Positions 47,171 through 62,747 of a DNA stretch of 64,000 nucleotides are shown in pieces (position 1 is the stretch's first letter; the number at the start of each line of letters is the position of its first letter). This DNA comes from Daphnia pulex. Taxonomy: Eukaryota; Arthropoda; Branchiopoda; Diplostraca; Daphniidae. The notes beneath the pieces were generated by a model. That model was not told where the DNA came from, made no database searches, and worked only from the letters and a program-made list of their open reading frames with translations. The stretch covers positions 868,001 to 932,000 of the forward strand of contig NC_060020.1 in assembly GCF_021134715.1 (NCBI RefSeq), given 5' to 3'. Both the position numbers and the translations under genes were made by a program.

Positions 47171-50100
47171 GGAAGCCAACATTTAATAATAATAGAGAGA
47201 CCTGTGTGCGTATTGTCAATGTATATATTGACTTGTGGGTGGGGGATTCCGGCCGGATTATATATAGCTGTGACGAACAGGTTTTGATTTGGCGACGCAT
47301 TTTCCAAAAACCTGAGAATAGCGGCGGCGCGTTGAGAGAGCTTGTGCCTTTGATGCTTCGTTAGCGACGCAATGAACCGATGCACATCATCTAAATGTAT
47401 GTGAAGGATAAATACGAGCAAACTTGGGTCTTTTGCCTTGATCTCTCCTTGACTCTACACTGTGTGATGGCTGTGATGCAGCAGTCAAAACTCTCTCTCT
47501 TCTTTTTCTCTATTTCTATTTCTCTCTGCTGAATTGCTTGTGTGTGCCATCAGCGGCAATTGACAGAATGTGTTGTATGCAGCAGCACAGTCTGATTCGC
47601 CGACGTCATAACAAACCGATGGGTGTAACGCAGGGGCTCGTTATATTCGCCCTCGTTTGCTGCTGGGATGAGGTGTCGATGTTGCCAAATTCAATCGTCG
47701 ACAGATTTCTCCGACTCTTTGATACATTTGGGTGGTACCGCGTGTCGTCACCGTTTGCTTCCTGTTTCTCTCCTTTTGTAGTATAGCTGCAGCTATACAC
47801 AAAAAGCATCAGGAGGTGCATCTAACGATGATACGCTATCATCGATTGATGTCGAGTCAACTACCGGTACACCTCGTCTACACATGGCATAATAATATGC
47901 TAAATTGTAACCTCTCTCTCGCCTATCTATTTGTGCGCAAATGGTGGATAGTGCTGTATAAGAATAGATAGGCTAGAGGCTATCATTCGCATTATTCAAA
48001 GACATTCGTCGGGGGGAGCCAAATAGAAAGAAAGAGATGATGGAAGAGATGTAAAATGAGTCGAAAGTCAGAGTGGTGGTTGATGATTGATTATTCAATA
48101 CCGCTACTGCTGTGTGTGTTGGTAGGGGAGCGCTATAGTCGTGATTTGATGCCGCATGCAAATTTGCTCAACCGCAGAATACAAGAAGATGATGAGATGA
48201 TGAGCGGGGCGCTGCAGCCTCAGCGACAGCCCCCCACACACACACACAAGGAGCTATAGGGGAAAAAATAATAACGTAGTCGACGAGGATTGAAATTCGA
48301 TGCCCCGGGAAACTGGCGGGTGAATAAAAAAGAAAAAAAGGACGACAGTAACATGACGAATGATGAACTAACGCGTGAATGATTTCATGTGTACACAAAT
48401 AACACACACACGTATAGAGCACCATGTCTATATAGACAGGGCCTTTGATATACTGCGGCAATGGCCAATGCACATGTACAGATATATATAGACGTGCGGT
48501 TTCACAAAGTCATATCCAGCAGCCTCTTCCCGTCCGTCTATATACTATACAGAGCGTCATCGTTCGTCAGCTTAGATGTATGCCTATATCGATCGTGTCG
48601 CCCACTGTCGTCGCTCGTCGCTCGTCGTTGGCTTTTATTTTGTCGAGATTTTGCTGCTGTTTGAGATTTCTATAATATTTTTGTTTTGTTTGTCTGTTCG
48701 TGCAACTCGCTCGATTGTTTTCCACGGATTTGGTGAGCGAAGGGGGGGGAGAAAAATGCAGCAGCCGAGAAACTTTTTTATTTTTGTTCTCCACGGGCCA
48801 AAAAACCCCACGAAAAAATTCGTGTTGTCACAACACATCAGTCCAGTCGGCCGTTTCCTTTCTAGTCTCTCTCATCTGGCACACACGATTTTTCTAGACG
48901 TAAAAAACTGATTCAAATCGATGATTTCTATCTAATAGTTTTCTTTTATTATTATTATTATTATTATCAGCGGTACTATAGAAGAATGACAACTATCCGG
49001 ATGTATTTCAGCTTGTACTACAATTTCCAGGGAAAGAACAAAGCGCAGAGGGGAGAAGAAATAAGTCTAAATGTTCGACTCCGTGTTTCTCTGCGTGTAT
49101 CTGGGAAATCAAAAAGAAATATATAAAAGGCCCAAATATCTGGCAGATGGGAAAAAGAAAAAAAGTGGCTCACAAACAAATAAACCCTCCGACCCCGAAA
49201 GAAGAAACAACACTGCTGCCAGCACTGCTCCTATTACACGGCAGCAGCAGCAGTTGTCTTCTTGTATATATAAACGTACATATAGACAGATATATAGGCC
49301 TATATACACACACACAAATATATAAGCCTATAGCTCTTGGATAGACATTTCTTCATCTGTCCTGTTGTTATATATTCACACACAAAGACAATGTTCTTCC
49401 GAGCCGGCACCCATAGACATAAGGATCTATCCTTTTTTCTTTCTGTTTTATATATATACCGGTGTGTCTAGTGTGTGTGTACATATTTCGCGCTGCTGGG
49501 ATGCTGGGCGAGAGAGCCAGGGAGTACATCTATATAGCAGAGCTCTTTCTCTCCTATATATACTGCTGCTGTCTCTTGCCTTCTATATTCCATTCCAGCT
49601 TTCAAAACTTAGAATTGCTCGTGTGTGTGTGTGTGTTGGGAATGGAGCGTGCTCGATCCTTATTCCTATTCCCGCTGTATAGATGAAGGGACCCCACCAC
49701 CCATATAGTTTAAGACATATCTCCCCCCTTTCCTGCTATATGGCCACCCACTTGCGCGCATAATCAGCGACGTCAAAATGGGTGGTGACGGGTGGAAGGA
49801 CTGCGTGTGGGATGGAAGTATATAGACGAGAGAGAGTCTTTCCTAATTAAATTCATTAATAAGCCCAACGGCACAGTACAATATATAGGGCTTTTTGGGT
49901 TGGGCATATATATATTTTATTATAGAAAAGTCTTCGATGGAAACCAGCAGTCGACGGGGAATATATATATCTAGACGGCCCCCATTTTTCTTCTAGATTT
50001 AATATTATATTGACGCTTGGTATATAGTATCTCTATATCTGTTCATTTCGATATTGATTTCATTTGTATTTATCGCGGGATGAATATAAGGCGACTATCC

Positions 50101-53100
50101 AGTATATTCTCTTTCGGCGGATGAGTATAGGCGACATTTGAGACACATTGGTAACTTAGCAACTCGTGTAAAAGTTGAGGGCGTCTAACTAGAGAGAGAG
50201 ACAGTATAGTCAACTTCGACAGGAAATAAAAGAGGCCAGGCAAGTTCTTTTTCGTCAAATGTCGTGTACATAATACAGTAGTGAGTCGTGTGTCTGCCCC
50301 ATGATTGGTCGACTCATGTACAATGTTCGACAATGCTCCACTGGCGCCCACAGTTTGTTCGAATTTTTTCCCGCGGCCCAGCCATCATCTAGTCCTCCGG
50401 TGGCACAGCTGATATGACACCCCCGACGACCACTCTTTTCACGATGATGTGGCAGCGTGCAAAATGCATTGTCTATACTTTTCGTTCGTGATAGCAGCCA
50501 AAAAGACGACGACGGGGCCGGCCGACGTGTTATAAAAAGAAGCCCAGCAGCTATAGCGCTGGCCATGCTCTATTGGATAAGGACGTCCGTGTCTTTCTTC
50601 ATCTCTTATATAGTATTTTGGCCGTCTCGGCTGTGTCTGAAATGGGTTTCTTGTTTTTTGGACTGGTTTTATGTAGAGACGGACAAACGGTTCAACGCTT
50701 AGTTTTGGCCGCCTTTTTATGTGATATGTGCCATCACCACCACCACTACTATATAGGGCCGCCACACCCCATTCTGCGCTAAGTACTGCTGCCCGCTACA
50801 GAAAAAAAAGACACAAGATGGGCCCCGTGCGGGTTGAACGCGTGATAATGACAGCCGCAGCACAAATATAAAGCCCTGCGGCCCTAGTATAGTAAGTCCG
50901 GCAATTCTTTTTTCCGCGGGATGTTTCAATTTTTTAATTTCCGAGGTCTCTGCTGCGGAATAGAAACACACACACGTCTACATATACTATATATATATCC
51001 ATCCAGGGGAAAGATGATTGCGTAAATTAATCGCGTTTCGCTAATATCCGTCAATAATAAAAGCGGCCGGCACTCAGTCGGGCGACCGTTAGACTCGCCC
51101 ACCCGCCACTTGGGAGAGAAATGGCCTTTTGATTACCATTAGAGACCAGTGGCATATGATATCTCTAACGTGTGTGGCCCGCTTATTGTTGTCTTTTATA
51201 CATGAGACACCACAGCAGCAGCAGTAGCACATAATAAAGTCCGAGGGATAATGAAAAGCAGCTGAGCTGATATTTTCTTTTTTTAGTAATACGCCCGGAA
51301 GAAGAAGAAGAACTGACCGCGCTCTTACGGCGACGACTTGTCATTTTCCCAGCAGCAGAAAAAAACAAGACGGAAAAGATCCCGCGGGATGTATCGCTCG
51401 GTCGACCTATATACAAGCGCAGCAGCAGCAGCGTCTAAAAGAATAAAAATGAACCCGAGTCTATAAACATGTGCTGTGTCGTATCTATACAAGACGGGAG
51501 AAGAAGATAGAAGAGATATAAAAGAATGCCAATAACGAATTGTACAAACTGTCAAATATAAAGAGTCGAGCATGGGTACAGTATAGGTATAGACTTGTAC
51601 TATATGCGCGTCTATATACAGCTATAGAGAGAGAGATATAGGCGCGCGGTGAGAGGGAAATGAGATTACCAAGTTTTTGTGTGCTGGTGCGGATCGGGCA
51701 AAATGCTGGGCCACACGATCTGCTGTAAGGAAATCAAGAAAAAAAGGAGCAACTTGTCGTCGGTCTTTGCTGGACGGAATAAGAAACGAGATGTGGCCGC
51801 GTCTAAAGCGAATGCAGCTGGATGCTGCTGGATGTAGAGAGACGCAGGATGGCGCATATATATCCTACTGCTGCTGCTGTGCTGGTGTATTTGCGCCGGT
51901 TTTTCCAGCCGAGTGGACAGCAGCGCACCGGATTGTGTAAATATAACAAGTTGGATCCAGCCAATGGCCATCCGACATGGGAAAAATCGAAACAAAAGAG
52001 CAACATATATAAATACATTCAAGATGGAGCTCAGCGATATATCTTTGAGATAGGCAGTCGAAAGCTTTTATCTGGGATTTCGACCTGACGTCCGAGTCAT
52101 TCTCTTTTTGAGTGTTTTACAGCTGGAAATGTCTCCCCAAAAATTGTCAAAGATAAAACTTTTCTTTTTCAAATTCACTTCTCACTTAAAATAGCCGCTC
52201 CTTTTCTCTGTGTGCAGTGGACAATCTAGTGCCAGTGTAGACAGGTCAGATATCAAATATACCTTTTTTCTCCTCTTTTTTAAAATCATGAAATTTTCAT
52301 CATCCGTCAGAGCATCGGGAAATCTTTATTCTAATGCCAAGCGCCCATTTCTATTCTGTTCTATTTATTCTATTTATTCTTCAGGAACCAGAGTACATAA
52401 TTTATTATAGGCTAGTCCAATTCCCAGGAAACAAATTAAAGAGACTTAAAAGAAAAAGAAATGCTTTTTTATTATTATTTTCAATTTATTTTTTTAATAA
52501 TTCATCTGTGTATAATCTGCAGCAACTGGAATAATAATCACGGATCTGGTGCTGGAAAACTGCCCTGATGTATTATTACACGGTGGAGCATAAACGATCC
52601 GCCGAGCTATAAATCACGTATAAAACCTTTTTTTTTTCATTTGCATGTGTTTTCATAGTAATTAGCATATTATATATGGACCGTTACCGTTTTTCTACAT
52701 TTATTTCACACAGTGCAGCATCTGCCAGATATGTCCTATATAGCTGATGTATAGTTTCGATTAAACACCGGTCCTTTTCACTTGTGTAAACTCTGAAATC
52801 TAGTCAATTAAAAAAAACAAACAAACCTAATAAAGATCACTTAATCGATTAGCCAATTATAAAAAGAAAAGGAATTGTTATTTTCTTATGTATGAAATTG
52901 CTCAGGTGAAGAGTTGGTGACATTCACTTGGAATCGTGCCAATTAAATCGGGTGTCACGTTACATCCTTATGACAATTGATATGCGTCACCAATCAATCC
53001 CACCAGCTTAAAAGATTCATCTTATGTAACACGACACGTAGATAGAAGAAGCTCAATGAGATTCCCCTCAAAACCATAAAGGTGGGCCGTAACATCACCA

Positions 53101-56100
53101 CGACGACAAAAACCACCCAATGATTATTGTACAGATATAATAATCATTCACGGAAGAGCTTACGTCTCGGCTATAAATATACCACGACCTAATCAATTTA
53201 ATCTGGTACCCTTATTTGTCGCCCTGTTATATATATTACCACGACGAATAAAAGAATCACACACGTAAAACTAATAAGCCAAATGATGATGGTAAAAAAA
53301 AAAGATGTATGCTGCTGGGCAGGCCGGTCTTTCCCGATCTTATTTCTATTAGAACTGCGCTTGCTTTCTTGCGTTCCGTTTTCACGGAGATTAGACTCAT
53401 TAAGAGCGAATTAAGCCGAGCCACTTGAATCCCCCCCAAGAACATGAGAGATCACAAGGGGTGGTGGGATAGTAGAGGAAAAGAATAGCTAAATCAAGAT
53501 AATAAACAAAAATATAGAAAAAGATTGCCATCAGATATATACACACAGTCAAGTGTGTGCCTCTGTATTTATAATAACAAGCCTGAGGGTGGAGGTTGTA
53601 TCTCGATATCTATCGGCTTGTTGTTGTTGTTGTTGTTGTTGAGAGTCACTGGACTGGCGCTGTTGCTCTCCTCCATCACGGCTCATCGCTGCGATGTATC
53701 AGCCCCTCGTCTATCCGGCCAACTAACAAGCTCGACTTTCTCTCTCTCTTTTATCATCAAATTCTGTTTGATTCTTTTTGCCTGTATATGCAAACGACGA
53801 TGGCCTGTGATTGTATTGATTATATTGACTTCCGGAAAACAAAACAAATCCTTCTCCCCTTATACCGGTTTGAAAAAGGTGAGAAATATTGATTCGATTA
53901 TATATTTATTCAATCCCATTTGAAGTGGGCGCTCCCAGCACTTGACATTTCCGGCTGATTGGATCGAGGAGGAGAACAATCGTTGGGCCGGGATCAGCAT
54001 CGTTTGTCATATAGCACACAGCTCACTGCAGAATCTACAAGGTAGTATATGGATGAGGGCCGTCGTTGATGACGAAAAGGACCCTGATGCTTTTGTCATC
54101 ACCCAAAAGTCAAGTGTCTTACTGCTGCTGCTTGTTCCATGATCTTTTCCAACTTTTGGCCTCTTGTCTTGATCTCAATTCGACACGACGCGGGAAGTTT
54201 CCAACACTTTTGAGCAAATAAGTCGGACCCTGCTGGGATGGAAGCTTTTGCGTACATGTTCTTTGCTGCTGCTGCTGCTGGGTTGACGTTGGCTGTGTGT
54301 TGAATGACTAAGTCAATTACTACGACGACGAGTGAGCGATGGCCAGTTTGGCTCTTGTCTATATAGAAAGGAGAGAAGAGCTAGAGAAAAGATAGTGTCG
54401 TGTTGAACAATCGAGTTAGGAGGTTAGATACAAAGGCCAGCCAGCTATAGCAGATATATACCCAGCACAATGGCAGCTGTTTATGTTGAGCGACCGCAAC
54501 GCTGGTGCGATTTGACCCGTTGGATATAAAAAAAAGGTGGATTGTTTTTTCTTCTTATCTTTGGCTCCTGATTTATTATTCCGCATCGGATATGGAAAGC
54601 AAATAAAAGTGGAACATTCGATCGCTTGGGAAAATGTTTTCCGTTTCTTCTTCCCGCAGTCCAGTCACGACTACCTCAGCACTTCCCCTCCCCCCTTTTT
54701 TGTTGACCAATATTCACACACATTTCAAGTGAATTCGAGATTTTTATTTCGGAGGGAGAATCTAAAATGACGTACTACAGCGACGCTCTTCCAATCGGAA
54801 ACTCGAAAGTTTGGCGGCAATAAATCGTCAGGATCTGATTTGCTGGTATATAGACTCCAGCACAGGATCCCCATCCACACGTGTATCTCTCTCTCAAGTT
54901 CTCAAAACGGTTGCTAGGAAGACACTATTGAAACTCATCTACAACTCCCAACACACACACACACAAAAGGGCATGTAACATGTATAGGCCCAGCTGGATT
55001 GAAACAGACGGAAGCCGATGATGGATCGAAGAGTCTCTGCTATCGCCTAGCTGATGGAAAGTTTTGGTGCCGTGCAGCCAAATCGACAGCTCGTTAAGTT
55101 GGGGCCCCTGTGCCGCACGTCGTCGCCTATATCAACTGGCGTCGACACACGCCCAGCAGCAGCAGCAGCACTGAGTTCTCCGTTCCACAAACAAAAGGGT
55201 CCAAAAATTGGAGAGTTAGACAATGGGGCGAATTCCAATCAGCCGTCTTCATCTCTCTCGTCTACAACTCTCTTTTCTTTTCATTAGACAACTCGTCGTA
55301 TATACCATAGATTTTTCTTTTTTTTCATTTTCAAACCCTTCTTTTCAATATATGTACATATATGCACGCTGGGAGCTGTCTAGTAGTACAGGAGCCGCCA
55401 GGGGGTGGTGATGTGTGCTGGTGTTTCTCCTTGGCAATTGGACTTTGTCTGAGATATCCTCCTCCTATTCCGGTTCATTCATCAGAGTTGTTCTCCTTTT
55501 TATTTTCTTGTTGGGCCATCTCCCGCCGAATCCCGATCGTTAATGTTCAATATATACCCCGTATAGCAGTACTACGTACAGTCACTGTATATGCAGAGAA
55601 ATCTATAAGGAGCTCCTTGGCATCTCTAACGGGTTTCTATCAACGACACAATGGGGCGAAAACAACGGTGTTTCTCTACAGCACGAAATCATCAACAATG
55701 ATCCCATTCTTTTATAGCAGAGAGACTATATAGCTCTACAACATCTATACATAAGCGCATATCTATCCGTTGCGCGTATACATGAATAAACATGCAATGT
55801 GACTTGTTAGTTCACAGCCGAGAGGGGATTTAGACTTTTTTCTTTTATGTCTATTTTTTAAAAAGATTCTTCTATACTATCTATTTTATAAGTGTATAGT
55901 CCATTTTTATTTATTTTCTGACTCACTGCTGGCCGCTATTCTTTTTCTATCTTTAGAGGGTAAAATATATTACTCGTTGTTCTTCCAGGAGACTTGAGGA
56001 GGAGCTCCACTTTGAGTTGATACACTATACTTGCTGCCCATCTTCGATCGATCTTATTCTGCCCACCGCCACTGATGCCGAGGATGGAAAAGCGTGAAAA

Positions 56101-59100
56101 TGGGACAGCCCAGCCGCAATCCTCGACGTTACTGGACTCGAACGCCGTTGGCTCTGGCATTTCAACCGCACAGCCACATTTCTGCTCCTTTTTTTATCCC
56201 CTCCTAGCCACTATATACACACACAAAAGCGCACAAAAGAATAAGCGATACATACATAAGATCAGCTGTAAATGGCCAGCACGTCCATTAGAGTAAAAAA
56301 TCAAGCGGACAAGTTCCCTGGCCACACAAATCCCTCCTTTTTCGACTCTCTCGTTGGATTTATTATTATATATTTTTTCTGCTATGGTACACACAGGATC
56401 ACATCATTTAGGATAGGGTCCTCCCACCCACCAAAGAAACAAAAGTTGTTGGTGTCTCCTGTTTTGTGGCTTGGAGACCAGTAGACCGAAAAGACCCGCA
56501 CGGTTTGTTGTTGTTGTACCCTGGGCAAAAGAAAGTCTTTTGTATTTTCAGCTGGGCTTGAGCGGGAGTCGTAGCGACAGTTTGCGGCCTACCGTGTTAT
56601 ATATCTACATCATATGAAATGTCGTAGATATTTAGTTGGATATATCTTCTAGCGTTCCATAGTATTTGACGCCATGTTCCAAGAGTTTTTTCTTTCTATT
56701 GATGTGTGTGTGGGCAGCTCTAGCTGTTATAATAGGCGCATTATATATGCATTAAATGCGCATTAAATAATCATGGGCAGAGGAATCCGTACGGACACAC
56801 ACAGCAGCACCGGCCAAACCAAAACTTGTGATGATAACAGATTGGCAGCTGGTCCTTTTGGTACATTGAATAATTGACCAAAAGTGCCAGAAAACTTATG
56901 ATATGCTCTCACCGAGAATATATAAGGATCTTTCCATCTAAATAATAACTGTTTTGATTACACGCTCTCCATTATTATGTCTTTCATCTTTCCCGATGAT
57001 TAGTCAATAACGTTTTCACGGTGACTGAGCAAGAGGGGCCAGAGTCTTTTAGTTTTTCTTCCCTCCCATATATATGTACCGTCCGAGTTGTTGCTCGGGA
57101 TCCGGCAGCAGCAGCATATGGACAATCACGCAACTTTTCTTTCCCGCCGAGAGAGTCTGAGAGTCTGACGACAAACTTGGTTGAATAGGAAAACCTCTGA
57201 AGATGCTGTGTGGAGAGACGTCAGCGCATAGGAAAGAGAGAGAGAGAGAGAGGAGTAGATGCAATATACACATATATGTTTTATTGAGTGCTGGAGGGGT
57301 TGGTTGGGGGGACGAAGAGATTTAGAATTCATCCTCCTCCCAATAGGAGCTGCTGGCGCGGGTGAGTCAAGAAAGAAAGAAAATAAAGAGAGCTGCTCCT
57401 GGCTGGCATCAACGATTGAATAATCCAGCAAATGGATACATAGGAGAAGGAGGGAGAATTCTAGACGTAATGCTTGGCTGTGTGATGGCGACTTTGGGCC
57501 ATCACGTCCTCGGGACAGCCGAGAGAAAGTGCGAAAGTGGTCAACTCAATAGAGAGACGAACCCCGCCCAGTCTCAGCAGCAACAGCATCAGTGAATCAC
57601 GCACGAACTCCCACACATACAGCATACATCTCAGAGTCTATATAACAAAACAGCCGGCCCCTTTAGAGATCTATGGGCTGTATAGAGAACCATAAATATA
57701 TCGAAGAGTTGTTTTGTTATAGAGAACGGCCAGCAGTCCTATATTTACCATGAACCGCGATATACAGTCGGACCACTTTCCAGTCCAGTCGCCAAAGGAG
57801 ACAAATAATAGAGAAAAGCTAAACTCTTTGGCCAGCGCTATATATACATCTACATGATTCGCCACTCTAGCCGGCCATGAATCGTCACTAGCTATTTATC
57901 CATGCGCTGTGCTGTGATGTGCCAATCGTCGAGTTTATAGTTGAGAGACCGCACAATCTCCTATGTATAATAATCTATACTATTCATCCCCGGCTGATAT
58001 ATAGCGGCCTCGGTTATTGCAAATAAATGCCGAATGTTCTGTTATTATTTTTAATAATAAAGCTATATTATTTCCCTTGAATTCTTTTCGTCTTGAAAAA
58101 TATATATATTCCCCCCCAGCCGACTGAAATGATGGTCTATATAAATATGTTTGTAAATAGGCATCGACAAAAATTCATTTTCCTTTTGGATAGAGAGAGA
58201 GACGACCGCATTGAATACCGATGCCTCCGCTATTCATCTATACTTATTATTATTATTATTATATTTATATCTAGATTAATAACATCAAAAGAAGGAAAAA
58301 GAAGGAAAAAAGGGAGAGTCGACGGGGGACGATGCTGGGCATTCAAATGCTGAAAAGCGACTAGTGAAAGATGTGGGAGGAGGAATGAATTTCTTGTCAG
58401 AGGCATTCCTCATTCCCTGATATGTGGTCGTCTTCATTTAATTCCTCATCTTCTCTCAACACAAATCATAATAAAAAAATAAAATATCAAATAAAATGAA
58501 TAAAAAAAGGACTGCTCAGCTGATCTTATGCATAGAAGGGAGATGGGCTAGACACACACATGTTACTACAAGATATAATACGTCGATCTTTTGTTTGCAT
58601 TGAGCATCGGGGGTTGGGGGAGGATATCCACGTTGGAAATGACAAGCTATAAAAGAGTGTACAGCATCAAAAAGGGGATGAGTAGAATATATACCATCTT
58701 GCGAGTGTGTGTGTGTGTTTTTAGAGTCTATAGTAAAGATCTTTGTGTGGTGGTATTGGTTTCTCTCGTGATGCTGGGCAAACAACTGGCGCTCGGGCAA
58801 ACGCCAGTTGTTGACCGAAGCGATTACAACGCATGCTGCCGGCCCTGCTGCTGCTGCTCCTGTCTTTGTCGCCCCAACAGGCGGATGAGATGAGGTGTGT
58901 CATTCGAAACCTTTCGGGTCTGTCAACATCTATAGGACAGAGAGAAAAGCCCAGCAAGTTCCGCCCAATTTTTTCCTCCCCCAATCCGCGTCCGTCCGAC
59001 TTAATTGAGCGGATCTGTCGTCGTCGTCGGTCCCTGCGATGATTTTCTTTGTTTTTAAGAGACAACCGGAGAGCTCGTCGGCCGTTGTATCAACAAGGTC

Positions 59101-62100
59101 CGTCTCTCTCTCTTGCTCTCTTGTTGTCCATCTTGGCTTTCCTGCATGTCCGGCTGCTGCTGCGGTTGTGTATTTGCTGGCCCGTTTCCGGCAATTCTAT
59201 ATTATACACGCGCGCTTCTGTGTGTCTACACAGGCAAATAACTAGACAGTAAAAGCAGCTGCTGCCGCCTCCACATTATTATGGATATAGTATATATTTA
59301 GTTTATCCTGTGTGTCTTATTTTTATTACAACATGGTCTGCTATACAGCACTGCTGGTTAATGAACATCTCATTGAGTTTGTAGCTCAACGACGAGATGA
59401 TATTAGAGCGGCGGCAGCAGCGGCCCACGCCCTTATTTCCTTCTTCCGGTCGACTTGGCGCCGTCTAATGTGTATTTGTGAGATTATTATTATTACGTGT
59501 AGAACTGTGTTGTAAGACATGGGCGCATCCTTATTATCTGGGCCTACTACATACATAAAAACGGCCGTTTCAACAGCTCATCGCCGAATTTAGCTCGCAG
59601 ATACTAAATTATTAACTGGGTGTGAGACTTGTACAGCAAACAAGTCGAATATACTATACAAGACTTGGAACTAGAAAATGATTTTCTTGGGCCCCTCCTT
59701 TCTTTTTTGATGATTGCCAGAATCGTCACAATCCCGAGGGGGTGGTGTCACGAAAACTATATCGAAATAGAGCGGCGGCGGGGGGCGGAAAAGTCCAAAT
59801 CAAAAAGTGACGGTCGAGTATCTATATAGTCTCAAAAGTTTCGGCCGAGAATGAATTGATCAAGAGAGCTGTTCTCATCCCAACTGTATATATAAAGATG
59901 CAGATTTGTTATAGTTGGAGAGAGAACTATTTACAGCCCTTCGGGCTAAAAAACGGGGGCGCCCATTTCTACGGAGTCGATGTCAAACTCAAAGCGGAGC
60001 TGATTAACGCCAACGACGAGAAACCTTTATAATTCTTATACATCTTTTTTTTTTAAGTAGACCAGTGGTGTAATACTTTCAATGACAATGGGTTAGAGAG
60101 AGCCTCAGCAACGTCATTCTCTCCCCGACACAACGTAAAATGGGTTGAACTTGGTTTGATATTGCGTGAATTTTAAATCACCCGCGCCCTCCTAGCCCAT
60201 TTGATAGAGTCTCTAGCAACCCCCAGCATCATCTATAGTATAAAAGAGTCTTTCTAACGCGTGTCTCTTTAGTTCTCCTTTCATTATTTGGGCTTGTCTT
60301 TTCATCGCCTCGGTGGCAGCAGTATAGCACGTCATTACTTTGCGCCCTCACGACCGCGCACCACCAACAGCAGCACACGCCCTTTTGATATTATGGAGAA
60401 AGACTAGCTTCTATATTTTGTGTGGAGAGACTCTTCTTCTTCTTGAGATTGTAAATTTGTCTGAGCTGCTGGTGTTCCAGCATCAGATATATCTCGACTT
60501 GGCCCAGACCTTAATATAATTCTACACGGCGCGTATAGGCATCTATGCAGAGCAGATGGATATATTGTGCATAGTCATCTGTTTATTATGCAAATTATAT
60601 GGTGGACGCCGATTGGCTTTTCCTTTTTTGGCTTCAGCTTCTCAATCACGGCGTATCGTTCATTAACTGTTCTCGGTCGCTATATACATGCAGCAGGCCG
60701 TCCCGACACTTTTGGAGATTTTATACTGACGTTTGTTAACGTACATAATAAAAAAGCTTCGATCTTTTTTCTTTTCCTTTGAATTATTCTCGTGTCTCGT
60801 ACACCAAAGTCTTTGTCGAACGGGTGAACAACTTCGGGTGAAGCAGCCAGCCATCCAGTCAACTTGATTCGACTCGGAAATATACATCTCTATATATATG
60901 TCCTTGTTGTGTGTGATGATCAAACGAGAGTTGGCGGCGGCTGCCAATGATATATAGAGGCGGAGGCCTATAGATTTTCTTCTTCAACGTGAAATCGAGT
61001 TGAACCGAGAAATGTGAAGGTTCTACCCCAAAAGTTCCCAATCGTCTCGTCACCTTTTTTCTCTCGTAGAGTTTTACCATCCGATTTCCTCCTCAATCTA
61101 TAGCGCTTTTGTTTTCGACTCCTGTTCAACTTTTGTCGGTGGGGTGGGTAGTGAAGATTCAATCGGAAAGCGATGATTATCTGGTACGGGGAATTTATCG
61201 GAGAGCAGATATACTACCAGCCATAAAGCCTGTAGGCTATATATGCACACACACACATCATCGCCTCCAGCCCCTAGGCCGTGGCCTTTGAATAAATCCG
61301 ACAAAAGATGTCGAGAGAAATCATAAAAAAAAAGCGGAAATGGAAATGGGGAAGCAGGGTAGGCGGAAATGATGGCATTCGGAAGTGGGAAATCATTCTC
61401 AGAGCGCGCTAACACTTTAGACACATCAGCAAGCGGCCGAACTGAGAGTCTCTGAACAGGGTCAATTCTGATGATTTATTATTATTATATATTTCCAGGC
61501 TTTCTACTGGATTCTCTCCCTGGGCCTTGTGCCGTTCTCCAGATGTCTGAGGGAGATTGCACGCGCGTGAAGGCAAGGCAGGAAGGAAAAGACCAGTGAA
61601 ACTCTGGTCGTCCTCCTTCGCTCTGCTCGTCATCTCTTATTCTCTATTGTCTCTGCGTATTTTCATTCCATCGGCGTCGTGACTCGGCCCAACACCTATT
61701 CTCTTTCCTCCTCTCCCATTGTTTGAGCGCGTCTATAGCGTCGCCCATCTGAGCGCGTGCTGCGAAACAATAGAGAGGGGTCGAACCGTCGCTCGCCCCA
61801 AAGAGAGCGGAGCGTGTCGATCACTTTTGGGGGGAGGCCGGCGTTCGTTGCGCCACCGTCCAACAATTCAAAAGATTCGCTGGCTGGCTGGGCTTTTGAA
61901 TTGGGGACTTATTCACAACAACTGACGGCGAATAAGAACGAGTCAATCAACCCCATTCCAATCGCACCCACTCGGATGTCAACGAGTGTGCCAGCAGAAC
62001 GGCCAAATGCTTTAGTACATATATAGTATGAGGTCTGGCTATTATCATCACGCAGATAACAAAGAATAATAATATCGGCTAAACGGGGGACTGCTGCTGC

Positions 62101-62747
62101 ACTGCCGACACTGTTGAATTATTTGACAATCTAAATTTACCGTCTTTCTTTAAAAAGCATACAAATTTTTAAAAATTATTTTACGAAATTCTTCGGCATT
62201 GGAATTTTTGAAACTACAGCGGTGTCAATTCAAAAATGGGGGATGTCCTTTTTTTACTGTTTTGTTTATAAGATAATTCCAAAGACATAAAGATAAAATT
62301 GAAAAAAGCGATTTAAATAATGTAAAGTTCACGCGCGCCATCTGTAAGAATATTTTGAAGGTACTAGGAGAAATCTGGCGGTGCCGCCTTGAAACGGTTA
62401 TCTATCGTTGATCGTCATGATAGGATAGACGAATTTGAAAATTCAAAAACCACCAGTAGACCAGTAGGCTGAAGTTGAAACAGAACGAATCTAATGTCTC
62501 TACATGTTTTATTCAAAACCATCGTTTTATTATTTTAATTAAAAGTATGTGAAAATTATCAAGTTTTCATTATTATTGGTACACTATATTTAAGCTTGTG
62601 TGTTTATTTCTTTTTTGTGTATTGAAGTAATATTGTATGGACAAAATGACAGGAGGCATGTATGCCCAAGACATTTTTTTCCCGTCGATTTACTTCTGTT
62701 CTAAAAGAATTATTTGTATGTTTACAGGTCTTCTCTCAGTTTAAGCA
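47171..62747. other. Long gene-poor region rich in simple repeats
   Basis: About 15.6 kb without a supported exon. It has frequent 'ctatatag/tatatag' words, CAG/CTG runs (for example about 54270, 55155, 58845), ATT runs (48947-48967 and 58244-58261), a TTG run at about 53620-53640, a GA run at about 57236-57252, and TG tracts near 49620 and 58705. Such DNA often holds regulatory elements of neighbouring developmental genes, but no specific element can be named. A minus-strand stretch at about 55990-56170 (contains FSRFSILGISGGGQNK) has somewhat protein-like codon use but no splice context. Confidence 0.45.

Noticed and set aside
56090..56170. tRNA-like sequence (GCGTTCGAGTCC) on the minus strand
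   Set aside because: A-box-like and B-box-like words are too close together for a tRNA, and no cloverleaf stems form.
61770..61860. tRNA gene on the minus strand (GGTTCGACCCC B box with a GTGGCGCAACGA A-box-like word)
   Set aside because: The boxes are too far apart and the flanking bases do not pair as T or acceptor stems.
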